Positions 11,001-25,600 of a DNA stretch of 64,000 nt are shown piece by piece (within the stretch, counting starts at the first letter, position 1; each line of letters starts with the position of its first letter). The translations under genes were made by a program, and so were the position numbers. Origin of the DNA: Struthidea cinerea (Eukaryota > Chordata > Aves > Passeriformes > Corcoracidae); the NCBI GenBank assembly GCA_013397865.1, contig VZTI01000691.1, positions 304,706 through 368,705 of the forward strand. Reading direction: 5' to 3'. A model generated the notes under the pieces. That model did not search any database. It had not been told where the DNA came from and worked only from the letters and a program-made list of their open reading frames with translations.

Positions 11001-14000
11001 GAGTCATTTGTCAAGTTGCACAGAGTTATCATCCTGCAGGTCTGTGGCAGAGCTATGAAGGTACCCCTCAGCTGGGGTTCCCAATTGTCTCTGATGTGCT
11101 ACCGTGACATTCAGAAGGCACGAGTGTTTATTCGTACCTGTGCAAGTTCATGCTTACCTGGGAGGTAGTCCTGGCTGACCAAGTGATGATCTTATCCATA
11201 TCAAGTGCATTTTTATGGGCAGAAAGGACTGGGATTTCTCAGAAGAATTCACTAGAAATTCTGTGTTTCCTAAAATGTTGTATGACTAGACCCAGCTCTT
11301 GTGTCTTGGCCTCTGTGCAAAGATAGACTTGTATTGCTCAGCAGAGCCTTGGTTAAAGATAACACTTTGCAGGAGGTGGGGGTTGATCATTAGATTTGGG
11401 ATGGAATATTACAAGACATGTTGGAGCACTCCATATTCAAGCAGTTGCTTTCATGCCACTTCCCAGCAGTTAATATTGCCCATCAAAGAAAATTGCTAAA
11501 TAGCTCTGCTACATCATTCTTCATTTGCATTAGAAATGGCTCTAAGCAATAACAGGATTACAGCCAAAAAGTGCCAGCACTTTATCATTCATTTATTTGA
11601 TTTAATATATAGAGGTACCTGTTTGAAACAGCATTTTCTTTTCTTGAGCTCGTCATAAAACCCACTCAGAATGGAAGTGTTTAAGGTAATGACGACTCCG
11701 ATTAATTCCCTTAGAACAGCATGACTGGAATCAGTTACACTACTTCTCTTTTCATTAGACATTTCTGAGCTGCTATGAGTGATCTTATAGCATGAGAGGA
11801 TGGAAATTAGCTCAATAAATCCCCATGCAAATAGCCCACAACACGCTGCTATTCTTCTTATGCAACATGGTGAACTGTAAGCTCAGAAGCCTTTGTGGTG
11901 GTGTCCAGATGGCATTAATAGGACCTGATGCAAACTTTTTGTTTTGGAAAAGGCAGAAAAGCCATACTTGCTGTGTGCTGCAGATTTCTCTTCACCTGCA
12001 TGGTGAATTGAGTGGTGTTACAGCTTTCTCAGCCAGCCATTACCACCTTCTTCCCCTCTTCTCACTGCCACCAAATCCCTGTAAATCCAAGCCTGGCCTG
12101 AACAGCAGATCTCTAATCTGTTTTTCAACATGCACATCCCCCACCAAAGTCAGGAGGTCAGACACTGTGTTGCACTTTTGTTCACAGACAGGATTGATAC
12201 ATGGAATGCCGCATCAGGAATTCTCTTCTAAGTGAGGAAGATGTTTCAATTCGTTCTAGCAAATTTGAGAGCTGGCAGCTAAGTTTTGCCAGTGTTTTAT
12301 TCCTGTTTACGTTTCTTGATCATCAGTAACTACTGTTTATTATCAATGGACATGGCACAAATATAGGGAAAAACATTTTCCAAAGCACCTCCCTGACCAA
12401 ATAACCTGTATTACATCTGAAAATGAAACAGTTCCCTGAGTAGTTTAGGTGTCTTGATTTTTTTTTTTTTTTCCCCAACTGAAGTGTCTGAAATTCCCAT
12501 TTTCTTCTGAAAGCAGAACTGGAAACACTACTGAAGGATGTTTACATTAGTTGAAGAAGCAGAGATTTTCTGGTAACATTTGTCTTAATTTCTTGTGCTG
12601 TTTTTCCTAAACATGATTATGAAGTTCTGCATGATTGCTCGTGTTGCAGGTATCTTAGCATTATAAAATGGTAGTAGTAGTAACTAAAAGAAAGGAGTGG
12701 GTAGGAAGGCAATGTGATAGAGAATCTCAGTGAAAAATTTTCTGAGAAAATACTGTTTAAAGTCAGAATTACAAAGTGCATGCTTTTCTACTGAGGACCG
12801 AACCTATTGGTTTCAAATTAAAGGTTCGCACAAAAGTTATGTCTGCCGTGCCTAACCTGCAGTAATTGATTCTTCTAATTCCTAGAGGAGCCCTCTCCAC
12901 GTAAAGTGCAATTGAACTCCACATTACCTTAAAATGTTACAGTTTAAGAAGTTGTATCAGCGTAGCGCTGCCCGGTATGGAGTGGGCTGCAGATGCAAGC
13001 AGAAACATTAGACCCTTTTCACTTCGTTTCTTGCCCTAAACACTTTGGATCAGCAGCTATTCCCACACTGTATTTCACACATGCTTTCATTTTTTACATG
13101 TCTGTGCATGGCAAGAGAAGAGGAGAATTCAAAATGGTATGGTGTGTTTGCATTCAGACTGGCTTATGGGCTGGGTTTTCTTTTCTGCTTTCTCATCTGA
13201 TTCTAAAAAAATCACCTATAATCACATGTAATATCAAGGCTAATATAACAGCCTGATCTTCATTATTGTTTGAATAAATTTTCAGGAAAAAGTCAGAATT
13301 CTGCTGAACCACTACCTTATCTATCAAAGGAAAATATATTTATAAGCCACTCTGGAAGATTATATGAAGATAAGTTGTATCTCATCATGTGATCTGCTCC
13401 ATTAGGGGTTATAGAAGTGCTGGCTTTCCAGAATCAGTTTTTAAAATTCTTAGTGACAATAAATTTAGTCATCAGTTCTACAAAAGTCTGGCTGTAACTA
13501 GCAAACTGTGTGTATCTGTATTTGTAATGACTGTCTTGATAGTTTCACATATCAGTTCAATAAAACATCTTCCACTCCGGGGAGACATTTGGGCAGGAAT
13601 ATCTCATGACATCCTTGTCATTCCCATTACCATCACTACACACTCAGAGTAATACATGTTTTAAAAATTGATTTGAGTGTGTATTTACAACATAGATCAT
13701 AGGACATGTTTTTTAATGGTGAGAAACTCCCAATGAAGCATTCTGTGATCTGAAGCATTGATTTGGGTTATCTGATTTTAATGCTACAGATACAGTCATA
13801 AAATTTTTAGACCCTTAATGTCATAGGGTGCAGCTTCTTGGCACAGAATGTTAATGTAAAAGGCAACAGCTATTGCAGGCAAGAGCCAGTGAAAACCAAG
13901 GGCTTGCATTAAACATAGCTAACTAACTGAATTTGAATTCTTAACATATTAAATATAAAACATGGAAAAGTTTATTGGAATGACATAAGGCTGAGATGAA

Positions 14001-17000
14001 AAATCCCTAATGCAGGTAGACTTTCAGTGGGTCACTTTGGCAGTGTGGAGGATATGTGTTTGGTTTAGAGAGTTCACTCACCTCCCTTCAGGCAGTTTTC
14101 AGTAAGCATCTCTGAAAAGTATTTTTCTGAAAGAGTTGTGTAAAGATGGGTGAAACAAATTTTCCACCCCTTCTCAGCTGACTGCAGATGGTCTAGATGA
14201 GTGACATACACATTTAGCTCTTGGTTGGCAGAGGAAGGTGGGGTAAATAGTGGTTAAATGTCTTGTTATATGTTGTATCATCTAACAGGTATGTGCTGTT
14301 GTATTTGGTTCAAGGTCTTGGTAAAGGCATGACAGAGGTGATTTGTTCTTATCACAGCAGAAAGTTCAACTGCTTTATCATGCTCTTTTCGGTCTGGTTG
14401 CCATCCTGGTTCTTGAGAATTTCTGGCAACATAAAACTGGGTCTGAAATTTAATTCCACCCTGGGTCAGAGGTAAAAAGTGACAGGGAAAAATTAGTGAG
14501 AGAGGTACAAAAAAAGAAGTTTGTCCAGATAGCAAGTGTTGGAATAGCTATGAAATATTTTTCCATAGATTCAGTTATACTGAACAATATTGGGAAGCTT
14601 TTAATTGCCATACAGAAGCCTTACAACTATCCAAGGTTATATAAGAGTTCATTTGGATATAGAAAAGTCTTGATATTTCTCACTGCGGTGAGATTATTGT
14701 CCAAAGTTGTCTGGAATTCTTCCAGAGGAAAAATTGAGTTTAGAAAAGGCTGAAATTGCTTTGTTCTAGTTCTGTATGACTAAACTCAGATGGGACAGTC
14801 AAGACAACAGTACTGTGGGCTTAAGTGTGTGAGTGTGGTTGGCAGTTTTAGTTGACTGCCTTTTCTTACGAAATTAATTCCCCCATTGGCACATTAACAG
14901 TTGGTCTTCTAAATTCTTAGAAAATTGTTTGGACACAGACTATTTTTCAATAAATTTTTATTTTCTTTTATAAGAGAAGGGAGAAAAGCTAATTGTTTGT
15001 GGGAGTGCCTTTTCTTTGTTACAGGTAGACTGAAGCATCTGCACTGAGAGGTGTTTGTTTAGAAACACACACTGTAAGCCTTTAGTAGACCAATAGGTTG
15101 GTAATTTGGCAACATTGGTGAGGACAGAGCTTGCTTTCTCTGTGGCACCTTCTCTCCTGGCCTTGTAATCTCTGGACCTGCAGAGCCGTAGCTGGGTCAG
15201 ACTTGCCCACGGGCTGTTGGGACTCTGCCGAACGCTTAAAGCTGTTACGTGTTTCCCCATGGGATGAGGGATAAAGGGCAGAGCAGTGAACCCACTGGAG
15301 GGAATGATAGAAAAGAAACTCTTTTTGCAAAGGAGTAAGATACCTTAAGCTGATGCTGGATTGTGTTTACAGTGCATGTTCAGACCTATGTCTCTGTGAC
15401 TAACCTTTTGTGGCGTCTGCCGTCCAGGAGTAAATTAACTTTCCCATTGGCCGTGAGCAGATTTTAGTTCTGGATGTTACTGTTCCAAGTGTTTCCTGCT
15501 GCTGTTAACAAGAGTGCTCCCACTGGCCGGGCTGGGGCCTCAGGAAAGGCACTAAATCCTTGTGATGTTGCTGCCTGGAGCCCCACATCCCCCCTCCCCT
15601 CAGCACGCAGAGCCAGTGCCGGGGGGTAGCAGCCAAGGGGACAGCAGCTGCCCCACCCTGGCGGGGGATACCTGAGTCTCCATCACTTCCCCATGCTTTG
15701 CGGAGCGTCAGGTGTTGCCACAGTGGTAGGATAGTTGAATCGAGAGGATCCAGCTCTGCCTGGCTGTTCTTCATTGTTCCAGCTGTTCACAGCTGCTCTA
15801 TGGCTGATTGAAAAGGCATTTACTCCCCTCCTGTGAATAACCTTGAGGGATCAGAAAGTCAATTGTGCAAAGCACCTACAGTCAGTGCCAGATGTGTGTC
15901 TCGGAGCCACTGCAAAGGCGACTGACATTTAGAAGAGCTTTTTGGGGGTGGTTTAGGGACTGGCAGGTGGCTACAGCAACTCAGGAGAATTTATTGCTGG
16001 TGAGAGGGGTGCAGAGGTTACTTAGCACACAACTATTGGTATTTAAAAGCTCTCTTTGCACCTCCTTTTCAGAGCAATACTGAGCATACCTCCCCTGTAG
16101 TTTTCAGTCTGTTAGTTCATCTGTGAATGAAGCAAATGTTACTTTAATTGTAGTTCATTAGTTCCATCTGCTGCCAGGGTGGGGAATGAAGACCCTTTCT
16201 TACCTTACAAAACATTATATACCTTTCCTGCCAAGCTGCTCTACTGAATAATAGTTAGAGCCTGAGGCTAACTAAATGTAAAGATTTGGAATTGTTTCTC
16301 CACTGATCTTCCCACAGATGCACATTTGGCTCCTTAGATCTGGCTGCTGTCTAAAGAAATTAAGACCAACAGTATTTTAGTTAAAGCAGTAGTATACTAT
16401 ATGCAAGGCCAAAGATGCTCTGTGTGATACCCACAAAATTGGGTACCTGTCTGCTTTTTTTCGTTCCCTTTAATCGATAAAAATACGATTTCCCTCCAGT
16501 TCAAAGGAAATTGAATTTTCACATAGCAGGGGAAAACAAATACCCTTCAGCATTGCTATCAGTGAATTGGGGCACCAGATGTCTTTTAAACAGGTCCAGC
16601 ATATTGTCTCTCCATTTCCAAGTCACTCTCTTATGCTTCTATTTATTGTAGGCAATTATGCTTTGACCCAAAGACATAATCCTAGCGGAATTAAAAATCA
16701 TGTGACCTCTTTGTATAAAAAAGCTGAGTCTGATTTTATGAAAAAGAAATGTAGAGAATGAATCTAGTGGGAAATTAGGCAGTAGTATTTGATGACTGTA
16801 AATGTATTTATTTATAACAGCTAATCTTGGTGGAAATGAAGAAATAAGAAATAATTAACTTTACTATTTATAAAAGAGTCTCTTTTATCCACTGTGTAAT
16901 GCAGTCACCTCCAGGATGAAATGCAATGTCTGCTAAAGAGATCATAGACATTTAAGAGAGAAAGAAAAGAGCAAATGTGTGTTTGACAGAGTGGGGAAAA

Positions 17001-20000
17001 TGTAGCATGGAAGGAAAACATTTGCATTAAAATGTTGCCCCTTTTAGTTGAAGGCATATTTTTAACTGGTTCTTATAATTACTTAAACTGGAACTTGATC
17101 ATAAAAGTAAAATATTTCTGGCGTTGCAAAATGCACTCTGACATTTTTAATAGCGTCAATACAGAAAAAGCACTTACTTTACAGTAAAAAAGAACACTTA
17201 CTCTCAGAAAGATAAAGGGCTTCATTTTCCTATCACGAAGACCAGTTTTACTGTTGATGTCACTGGAGTTATTGCCGGCTTAGAACAGTGCAAGTGCGGG
17301 AGAAATCAGGATGATCACTCCAGCAGCACTGGGACAGAGGTAAGAGTGCTGCTGCTGAATTAACAGCTCTTTTCATAAGCCCAGAGAATGAAGGAGTAAC
17401 AGAGAAGCTGCCTGGCTGTTGATGAATTCCTGACCATGTGCAGTGTATCCTGGAGCTCCAGTTAAACCTTTTTATACCTCAAGAGAGAAAGAGAGCGAAT
17501 GATACGGTAAAGAGCACTTTACTAAACAAAATAGAAAGATCCATGGGATTGCTGCACTATTACAAGTGTCAGCACACAATTAGGAGTCGGTTTATATATG
17601 CAAAATGTTTTACTGCGCTAGAGTGAAATTTACTGCTTTTAACAGGAGACCTATTGAAATACAATCTACCGCACCATCTGTGATACCTGTACTCAAAAAT
17701 TGTACTGCTCATCTTAGGTCTCTAAAGTTAAATACAATATATGCTATTTTACATATAACTATTGCCCTCAAATCAATCCACATTCAGCCAATAATATCTA
17801 ACTTACATGCTGACTGAAAGTCGGAGGGAGACTCATTCTTGATAAATTGAAAAAAGGCAGCAAAGTGATTTTAGTATCTTAGTATCGTTGATTAAATGTG
17901 TGAAGCTAACTAAGAAAATAATCTGCAAGGAGAGGTGTTGTGATAGTGGTCACGTTCTGATAGTGGTCATCGATTTGTATTAAATGCTAGGGAAGAGAGG
18001 GACAAATTTGAAGATTTGGTTTTCATTATGGTATGAATTGATGTTCAGCTACTAAAATGAAATAGGTTTGCATAAGAGTTATGACTGTCAAAAACCATTT
18101 GGAATTTCATTCTGTGCAGAGAAATTAAAATTTTGAGTGATTATGTGAAAGACTCTTCTGAGACAAGATTATAAAACCACAGGTTTCTCTTGTTACTGGA
18201 CTTTTTAGATTAGATGAAATTCTTACTGTTTGTTTTATCTCATCTCAAATGGTTTTTTAGTGACTTGCTGAATTAATATTGTATTAAATTCAAGAAACTG
18301 TAGTGATGGAACAGTATGCTTCAGTATCTAACTGTGTATAAAGATACTCAAAGTTATAGGTCATACAGCTAATGCAAGTTAACCATCTGGGTGTATACAT
18401 AGAAGAAATATTTATTTTAGTTTCTAAAAACAGTGTAATTGAGTAGATTGGGCAGATACACCATTAATTACATGCTACAATACAGTCTGATCTGATATCA
18501 GGAACAGAACACTCGAAATTCAGAATCTCTTGACATTTTTCATTCATTTCCATAACAATCAACCACTCAAACCACTCAGTTTTGAAGGAAATAATGATAC
18601 TGGAAAAGCACTGAGTTTTACTGTATGCTTTCAACATCCTGGGTTCAATTAAAATGGAAGAATATATTCTGAAATTATAAGACTTGTCCTTTGAACAAGA
18701 ATCTGCGCATGAATGTGTATGATTCCCACTGGCATAAATTTCGCAGATGAACTTAACTAAATCTTGAAAAGCAGAACAGTTTTGAGGGGTCTAAAAGTTT
18801 TGACTGTTAAATCTCACGGTATTTCACAGCACTTGAATATTGCAAAGTGCTTGCTCAAGTTCTGGGCCTATTATTATCACTGCATTCTAGAAACAGAGAA
18901 TGTGGCCATGCCACTTTATCCTCTTAGAAATGTTAGAACATCAGATAATAGAATTCACTGCAACATCCTAATGGACTTTGTAACCATGGATCTGAATGAC
19001 TCACCAGTGGAGAGCTGTCAGATAGTGATGCACCATAGAAAAAACAAAAGTAAACTTTTGTGCATTTATGGCTTTCAGCCTGATTTTACTCTGTTTGCAG
19101 CTATCATCTGTTTTAAAGGAAACAATAAAACAACAAAATTGGTCACTTGATGACAGAATCAAATATTTTTTTGCCTGTTTATAATCAGATGTTGAGTTAA
19201 AAGCACAAAATGGGTGCAGTCCTTTGAATGGATGCCCTCTGAAATAAATGCACTTGCGTTTTCTTTTCAGAAAGGGTTTCTAGACATGTAGTAACAAGCC
19301 TTACATTTTTTCACTGGCATGCAAGGTCACAGCTTCAGTCAGCTGCCTTGCCTTCAAGTCCCAAAGTGTGTTGGTTTTCTTGCCTTTTGAGCTTTGTCTC
19401 TTTGGTGCAGTCAGTACTGTTGGGAAAAAACGCCAGATGCTGTAAGAAAGTGTCTCTTTGCAGATGGTGCCTGTGCTCCTCATCACATCTGCATTGACAC
19501 GTGCTGGGAGCTTCTTCTCTGAGTCCGGGTGTAGATTCTGGGCCAGGAACAGAAGCTTGGTTGAGGTGTCAGTAAGGGTCTTAATGCCATCATTCATGGG
19601 TGTTCAAGGCTGGAGCTGAGGTGATGCAATTTAAGAAGGATAAAAACAGAATTCCGTTAATTTTTGCTCTTTTTCCTGGGCTTCCACAGTTTGTTTTCCA
19701 ACTGCTCTTTGAAATCATGATGGGTAGGAAATTTCTTTGGTTACGGGAAAAGTGGCACATGCCATCAAGCCAGCTGATTCCAAAAAGTGGGGCTCAAAGA
19801 ATGGTAGATAATGTAAAATTTACAATAAAGTTGTGAAACCTCACAGCCCTAAGGTCTTGCCATTAAAACAAAAGATGTGTTTGGATGAAGTTTTCCTGTA
19901 TTTATGTGAAGTGCTGTAGAGCATAAGACATCCTGGAAAATGGTTTTGCTACATTTTTAACACAACAGCCCAGATTTGATTGACTTTCCTTTTTTTCACT

Positions 20001-22140
20001 GTAGAGTTGTTTGACTTAAGGTTACTGCTGGCTTTTCCCCTGGACTCTCAGCAGAGGCAATGAGTGAGGCAGGCACAGTCCTGTTGAGAGATCCTTGAAC
20101 TGTGCTGAAGGTTCAGCTCCCCATGCTCTTCAGGCATGACTATGCAAATAAATGTGCATTTCCTCCCCCAAGCTCACATCCCTTTCATTTGAACTGCAGC
20201 CTCTTGTAGGATTTGCTTTATTGGCTTGCAGCCAGTGTCGTGTCCTGTAAGGCTGAGGAAAGTGTTACAAAGACAATTCAGCAGAGGGGAACACTTCAAT
20301 CCGAATAGTGCAGACTTCCTCAGAGGTAAATGGACTTTTAGTAGCTCCTCGAGATTGTGCCCTCTCCACTCTGCCACACCAGTTACTGGTGATAATGCAT
20401 CATAGAAGAGGCTGATAAATTTGTTCCAGCGCTCAGCCATCGATACATTTCACCATTTCCTTTTATCAGCTTGGCTCTGTTTAATAGCTGTGTACTCAGA
20501 TGACAGTTTAAGTGATACTGGACCATTACATTTGGATTATGGTCCAGGGACCTGATGAAAGAGAAGCTAAAGTGTTAAACCTTAGGAAGGGCATATGCAT
20601 ACGTGTATGCAGTCAAAAGTACATTACTGCATCGCATCCTGAAGACAAAAATAACCATAAACAAACATGAAATAGACCATATTATTTTTCACAGACTTTG
20701 CCAAGCAAAACATAGAAGCCTGTATAAGAGGCTTTTAAAAATCCTATTATTTTCTGGAAATCTTCAGATGCTCACTCTGGTTCTGTGCTGCTGAGATACT
20801 GCATTGGTGGTGTTAACTCTGGCATTACTAGGGAACCTTGGGATAACTTCCCTTTCATACCTGCCTTCCAGGATGAATCGGTCCTTTCTGATAACACTGG
20901 AGACCAGCTGAAAGTGATAACCACCCTCACGTACTCTGAAAGACTCCCATCTCAATGGCTCCTATTGTCATTAGGACACTTACTTGAATTTCAGCTAAGG
21001 CAACCTACTGTAATTTTTATGTGTCTGTTTACAGCAAGGTATCTCAAAAAGGCTGTCTGAAGTTAGCATCTTAAGTCTTCGTCTAGAAATGTAAAATATA
21101 CCCCAGTTTCTCAAAGTACACATGCAGCAGTTCTTGTATTTTAAAAACATGGTATTTTTTCCTTTTAGTGTCACTCAAAATGAAAATTAGGATAATGATT
21201 GTACAGCAGAGTGCATTGATTGCCAGTGCCTGATGCCGGGTACTAGCAGAAGTACACTTTTAAATATCCAAGCAATTAATTTGGAGATAGCATTTATTGA
21301 TTGTGTAAAAAGTTCCTACAAGTCAATCTAAAATGTGTCATCCAAAGATGTATTGTTATAAATACAACAGTGAGCTTTGCACTGGATGTGCAATGAATGT
21401 AATGGGTTTTGAGTGATCCCAATTGCATTATTTATGCATCAAGTCACCTTAGATTTCACAAAGATATTTTCCCTGGAGGATCGAAACCATGGCAAATGAA
21501 AGCCCAGCAAACCTGGCCTTTGCTAAGGTGACACAATGGGGAGGTCACTGGAGGTTTTTTCCTATGTAGTTCTTTCATCTCCAGCTACAGGTTATCTGGG
21601 CCCCTCTCCCCACACAGGTTGGCACAGCCCTACCCCAGCTGCCTCCTCTCTGGGGTAATCTTTGCTTTCAAGCCTGTCAGACCTGGTTTAGAGCAGGGTG
21701 ACTGCAACTGTGGCACAAAGAGATGGTGTGCAAATACCAATTAAAGTCTTGAGGCTTTGATTGGCACTGCTGGAGAGCTGCCACTCTGTGCATTCAGTGC
21801 ACTGAAAACTTGAGCTTTTCTGTTACCCCTTCCAAGGTGAGGACTGTTCTGCAGCCAGTGTTGCCACAGCAGAAGTGTGGTCCTTGAGCTCATCAGGAAA
21901 GTCAGGTTTAGATTTCAGCCCTTTCCTCCTTTCCTCCCAAAAGTATTCCAGAGGGTTTGATTATGAATGTTTATTGCCCTTACTGCTGTTACAGCTCACA
22001 GCATTCTTATACTGCAGAATCTCCAGTTTGGGGGATTTCTGTGTTTAGTGAAGCCCTACTTGTTAGACCCTTGATGCACAACTGAGAGTGAAGTATCAGC
22101 ATTAATCTCCACAATGAAAATGTATTTTGGGACATTAGCA
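8074..22140. other. Long unique intron, no gene recognised
   Basis: These 14 kb are mostly AT-rich unique sequence. Local exceptions are a triplicated CCCTTG at about 8348-8366, GC-richer patches at about 10255-10560 and 15515-15690, a 15-T run at 12458-12472, and a 17-bp-spaced direct repeat at 17941-17969. The longest frames (10243-10707 +, 11825-12235 +, 18764-19150 +) resemble no family I know, lack splice context or neighbours that would support them, and are within chance length. I saw no structured RNA. Confidence 0.5.
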
Positions 22141-22620
22141 CACATACGGTGAGGATTTTTTAACCTACAATACTGTATGTAACTTTGCAGCTTAATTAAT
22201 CAATTAGGATTAGTGCATTTGTAATCAAGTCCAAGAGTGATTGATGTATGCCATATTAATTGCAACATTCACATGAAGCATGTCATATACACAGTCGTTT
22301 TACAGCTGGATTTCACATTGGGTTGCTCATAAGCGCTTAATGGCAGAAATATTTTAGACTTGCAATCAGGGAAATTGTATTGCACAATATGCTTTATATG
22401 TTGTACACCCTGCTTAGATAATAACTCCTCCATCACTGATGTATCCTCTTGCTCCTCCTTCCTGGTTCGATTGTTGGCAAAGTAGTCCATTTTCAAAGGC
22501 TTTTCTTTGCTGTGGAACAAGAGGTATAATTAAATTGTATCCCAGTAGTGAAGGTTTCTAATGATGATGAGCCAAAACTAATTGTATTGATTTGTTTATT
22601 ACTGGCTTAGGAAGCTCATC
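22141..22620. promoter_or_regulatory. Candidate conserved non-coding enhancer block
   Basis: The block is repeat-free and AT-rich and packs several developmental transcription-factor-type sites. TTAATTAA at 22192-22199, CAATTA and GGATTA (OTX/PITX type, 22207-22212) sit within 21 bp. A nearly palindromic C/EBP-type ATTGCACAAT lies at 22379-22388. This is a motif-based suggestion; conservation was not tested. Confidence 0.25.
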
Positions 22621-25600
22621 AAACAAATGGACTGAAACTATTTCCATATTCTTATCTGTTTGGTAAATGAGAAACAAATAACACTTCCATATGTTTGTTG
22701 TGTGTGTCATGGCATTAATACTAATTCTGAAGATAGACTCAAACACAGGAAGGGAGGTTATCCCTGGTGCAGTTTTCTACAGCTAAGAAATGCCACAATT
22801 TTTTCCACATTTGTGTTCTGGGATGAGCAAAATGAAGATATTTTCTTTCTTTTTCAGTATAAATGTTCTGACTGCCAGAATGGGGGAGTAACAGGCTATG
22901 CCCAGAAAGCAGAAGGATTGGGGCAAAAGAAAGGAAACTGCTATTATATTTGTGTCTCCCTTTGTTCTGCACATTTGTTCCTTGGCTTCTTTATTAAACA
23001 AAGCTGGATGAATAACGTGAACTAAAAATGTCTATGAATATTCATTTTAATTTTTAGACTAATTTACTTCACACCCTCACATTAACTCTGCAAACAGTTA
23101 AGCAATCACATCTGGTATAAACGTTTGCAGAAATTAAATTTCGCTATTTCACATAAGAGTTTTTGTAGGAGAAGAGTTTTGATTTTGAATGTGCAGAATC
23201 ATGTTACTGCTCACCCAGTTGTGGGCTGGACAGAAGTTTCTCTGTCCTCTGTGAAAAATCACTTTTGTTGCATAATGACTTTAAAATGCTGGGCTTTTTA
23301 TTACTAAGCATTTGTGATCAATTTGTAGAGCAAGAATCTGTCCAAGTTCATTTAAACAGTTGCTGATCTAAAACCATTGAAGCCACCAATATTCATTCGT
23401 TGGCTTGAGTGTGTTTTGGATCAGGCTCATGAGGAGCAGTTGAGAAAAACCAGAGCTAGGAAAAAAAGACTAAGTTAACTGTCTAAATTGTTGTTTTAAT
23501 TGAGTTTGAGGGACTGATTGTGTTGAGGCTGTGAGGATGTGGATTCCTCCACAGTGAGATGTTGTCTGGGGCTGTGCTTTGCTCTTAGAGTAATACAAGT
23601 AAAGTGGCCACCCTAATCAATTTAAAGCCTGACGATGCTTCCTGTGGAAACAAAAGCAAGTGTTTTATTCTTACGAGCTGCATAACATTAGATAAAATTG
23701 CTATTTATACGTGTGGAACCATCCCATTCCTTTTCTGAAATACAGCTTCCTCTTGCACTCAGCTGTGTGTTTTCAATTACAAATGTTTGCCACATCTCCC
23801 ATCTCTTATATGCTGTAGCAGATGACACATCGTGGCAACTTTCGTTCAACTAGCAGGTTTTGGTCCAAAGAGGATTCAGTAAAGTTGGAGGGTGAATTAC
23901 CCTTACATCCCTTGAGAAGCTGATCCTGTCAGCTTGGCAGAGCATTGCTCGAACTGCTGCACTGCATATTATGTCTAGACTGCGGATAAGTTAATAACAC
24001 TGGAAGCAGAGCTAAAGATAGAGAGAATTATACACCACAGTTACTAAACTTTGACCTTTATGATGCTTTAAAATCATAAAACACTTTAAAATAGGTACAG
24101 GATAGTACTTCTGTTGGGCAAAGTGCCTCTCACTACAGCGCACAGCATTTATAACAGCACCTCTCTTCATATTCCAGTCTCCTTACGTAGCAGTTACAGA
24201 CTGGCAGTGCCACCTTACTTCTGGTTATGTTTTCTGTGGAGATCTGCTGTTAGAGGCAGAATCTGGTGTGCTATGATGTGAAGCATCACATCCTGCCTGT
24301 TCTGCCTCCCGTGCTTCCATTGCACCGCTGTGGTGCTTTACAGGCTTCAGCATTAACCTCTGGCCCTGGAGCTGGTGAAAGGAGACCCAGCTGAGGCACC
24401 TGCTTTTTTTTGTCAGGCACAGTCTTGTGAAATAAGCATAAACAGAACTGAGGAGCTTCAAAATACCACTCAGAAACTTACATTAGGACAACTTGGCTTT
24501 CTTGCTTTCTCTGTATTTACTGGAGAGAAAGCCTCTTTTCACAGATACTGGAGTCCTTTTCAGAGTCATATCCTAGAGAGATGATTAGACATAGAGGGTT
24601 ACATGGGGCTCTGAGTTGCCTTGTGAAGCTGGCTCTCTTCAGTGGCTGTAGAAAACCTGGGGAAAAGTGTCTCAGTTAAATTGTGTGAATATCCTCTCTC
24701 CCCATGCTGTGCCTTGTGCTATAATTATAAGAGAGCTTTTATTCCCTATTTGTTGCACTGATAGGCAAGGGAAGAAACACAGGTATCAGGAAACAAAAAA
24801 ATTAAAAGTAGATCCATGACTTAAGCTTATCCCCTAACAAATAGCTCAAAGGTAAATATTTTTCAGCCAGGATTTAGATTTGGCTCATTTTAGAGATCCA
24901 AGACCCTTTGCAAAATGTGAGTATTTCCTGGTTCAGGTCTCGTAAGTTGCTATCTTTTTTCATTCATGCAGGGCTTACTGGCCCTGGGTGACAGAGTTCA
25001 CCACCACCCTTGGAAGTTTACATTTACAGAGGTAAAATAGGTGCTTTTTTTTGTGGCAACAAACCCAGTACTTTTTTTCCCCAAGCTGTCTGAAAACCTG
25101 CCCATACATTTGTGTGCACACCATTATTTTGGTTAATATTTACAAAACTTGTGGAAGTTTTTGCATTTGAAATGGAAGGTGAATCAGAGGTCTTAAGAGC
25201 GCTAATGAGCCAGTCCTGAAAGAGCTATTTCCATATGTCATGTCATTTGACTGAAGTTTGAGTTCAAGAAAAACAATCTCTCAGCCACTTAGTATTCAGA
25301 CATTTGCGTGTGCCCTCCCGTTTCTAAGTTTTGCTCCAAAAGTCAGCTCCGTGGCTACTCCACACTTTAACAATACAAACTCTGACAGTTGCATTTTTTC
25401 TTTCACCTTGCAATAGTAAAAATGTAAATGATGAGATTGGTCCCACAGGTACAAAGAACATGTATTGAACACCAGAGTTCTAAAGCAACAGGGGAAGCAC
25501 TCAGCAGCAGGACAGGAGCAGCCAGCACTTGAAAGGTCAGATTTTCTGCACACATTTAAAAAGATCCAGTGGCATTTCATTGCAGAGCTATTAGAAGAGC

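Noticed and set aside
17941..17969. TGATAGTGGTCA repeated 17 bp apart
   Set aside because: Only two copies and no wider pattern; a small local duplication is the simplest explanation.
19301..19597. 98-codon minus-strand frame with protein-like Lys/Arg/Leu composition
   Set aside because: I could not match it to any family, and frames of this length are expected many times by chance in this window.
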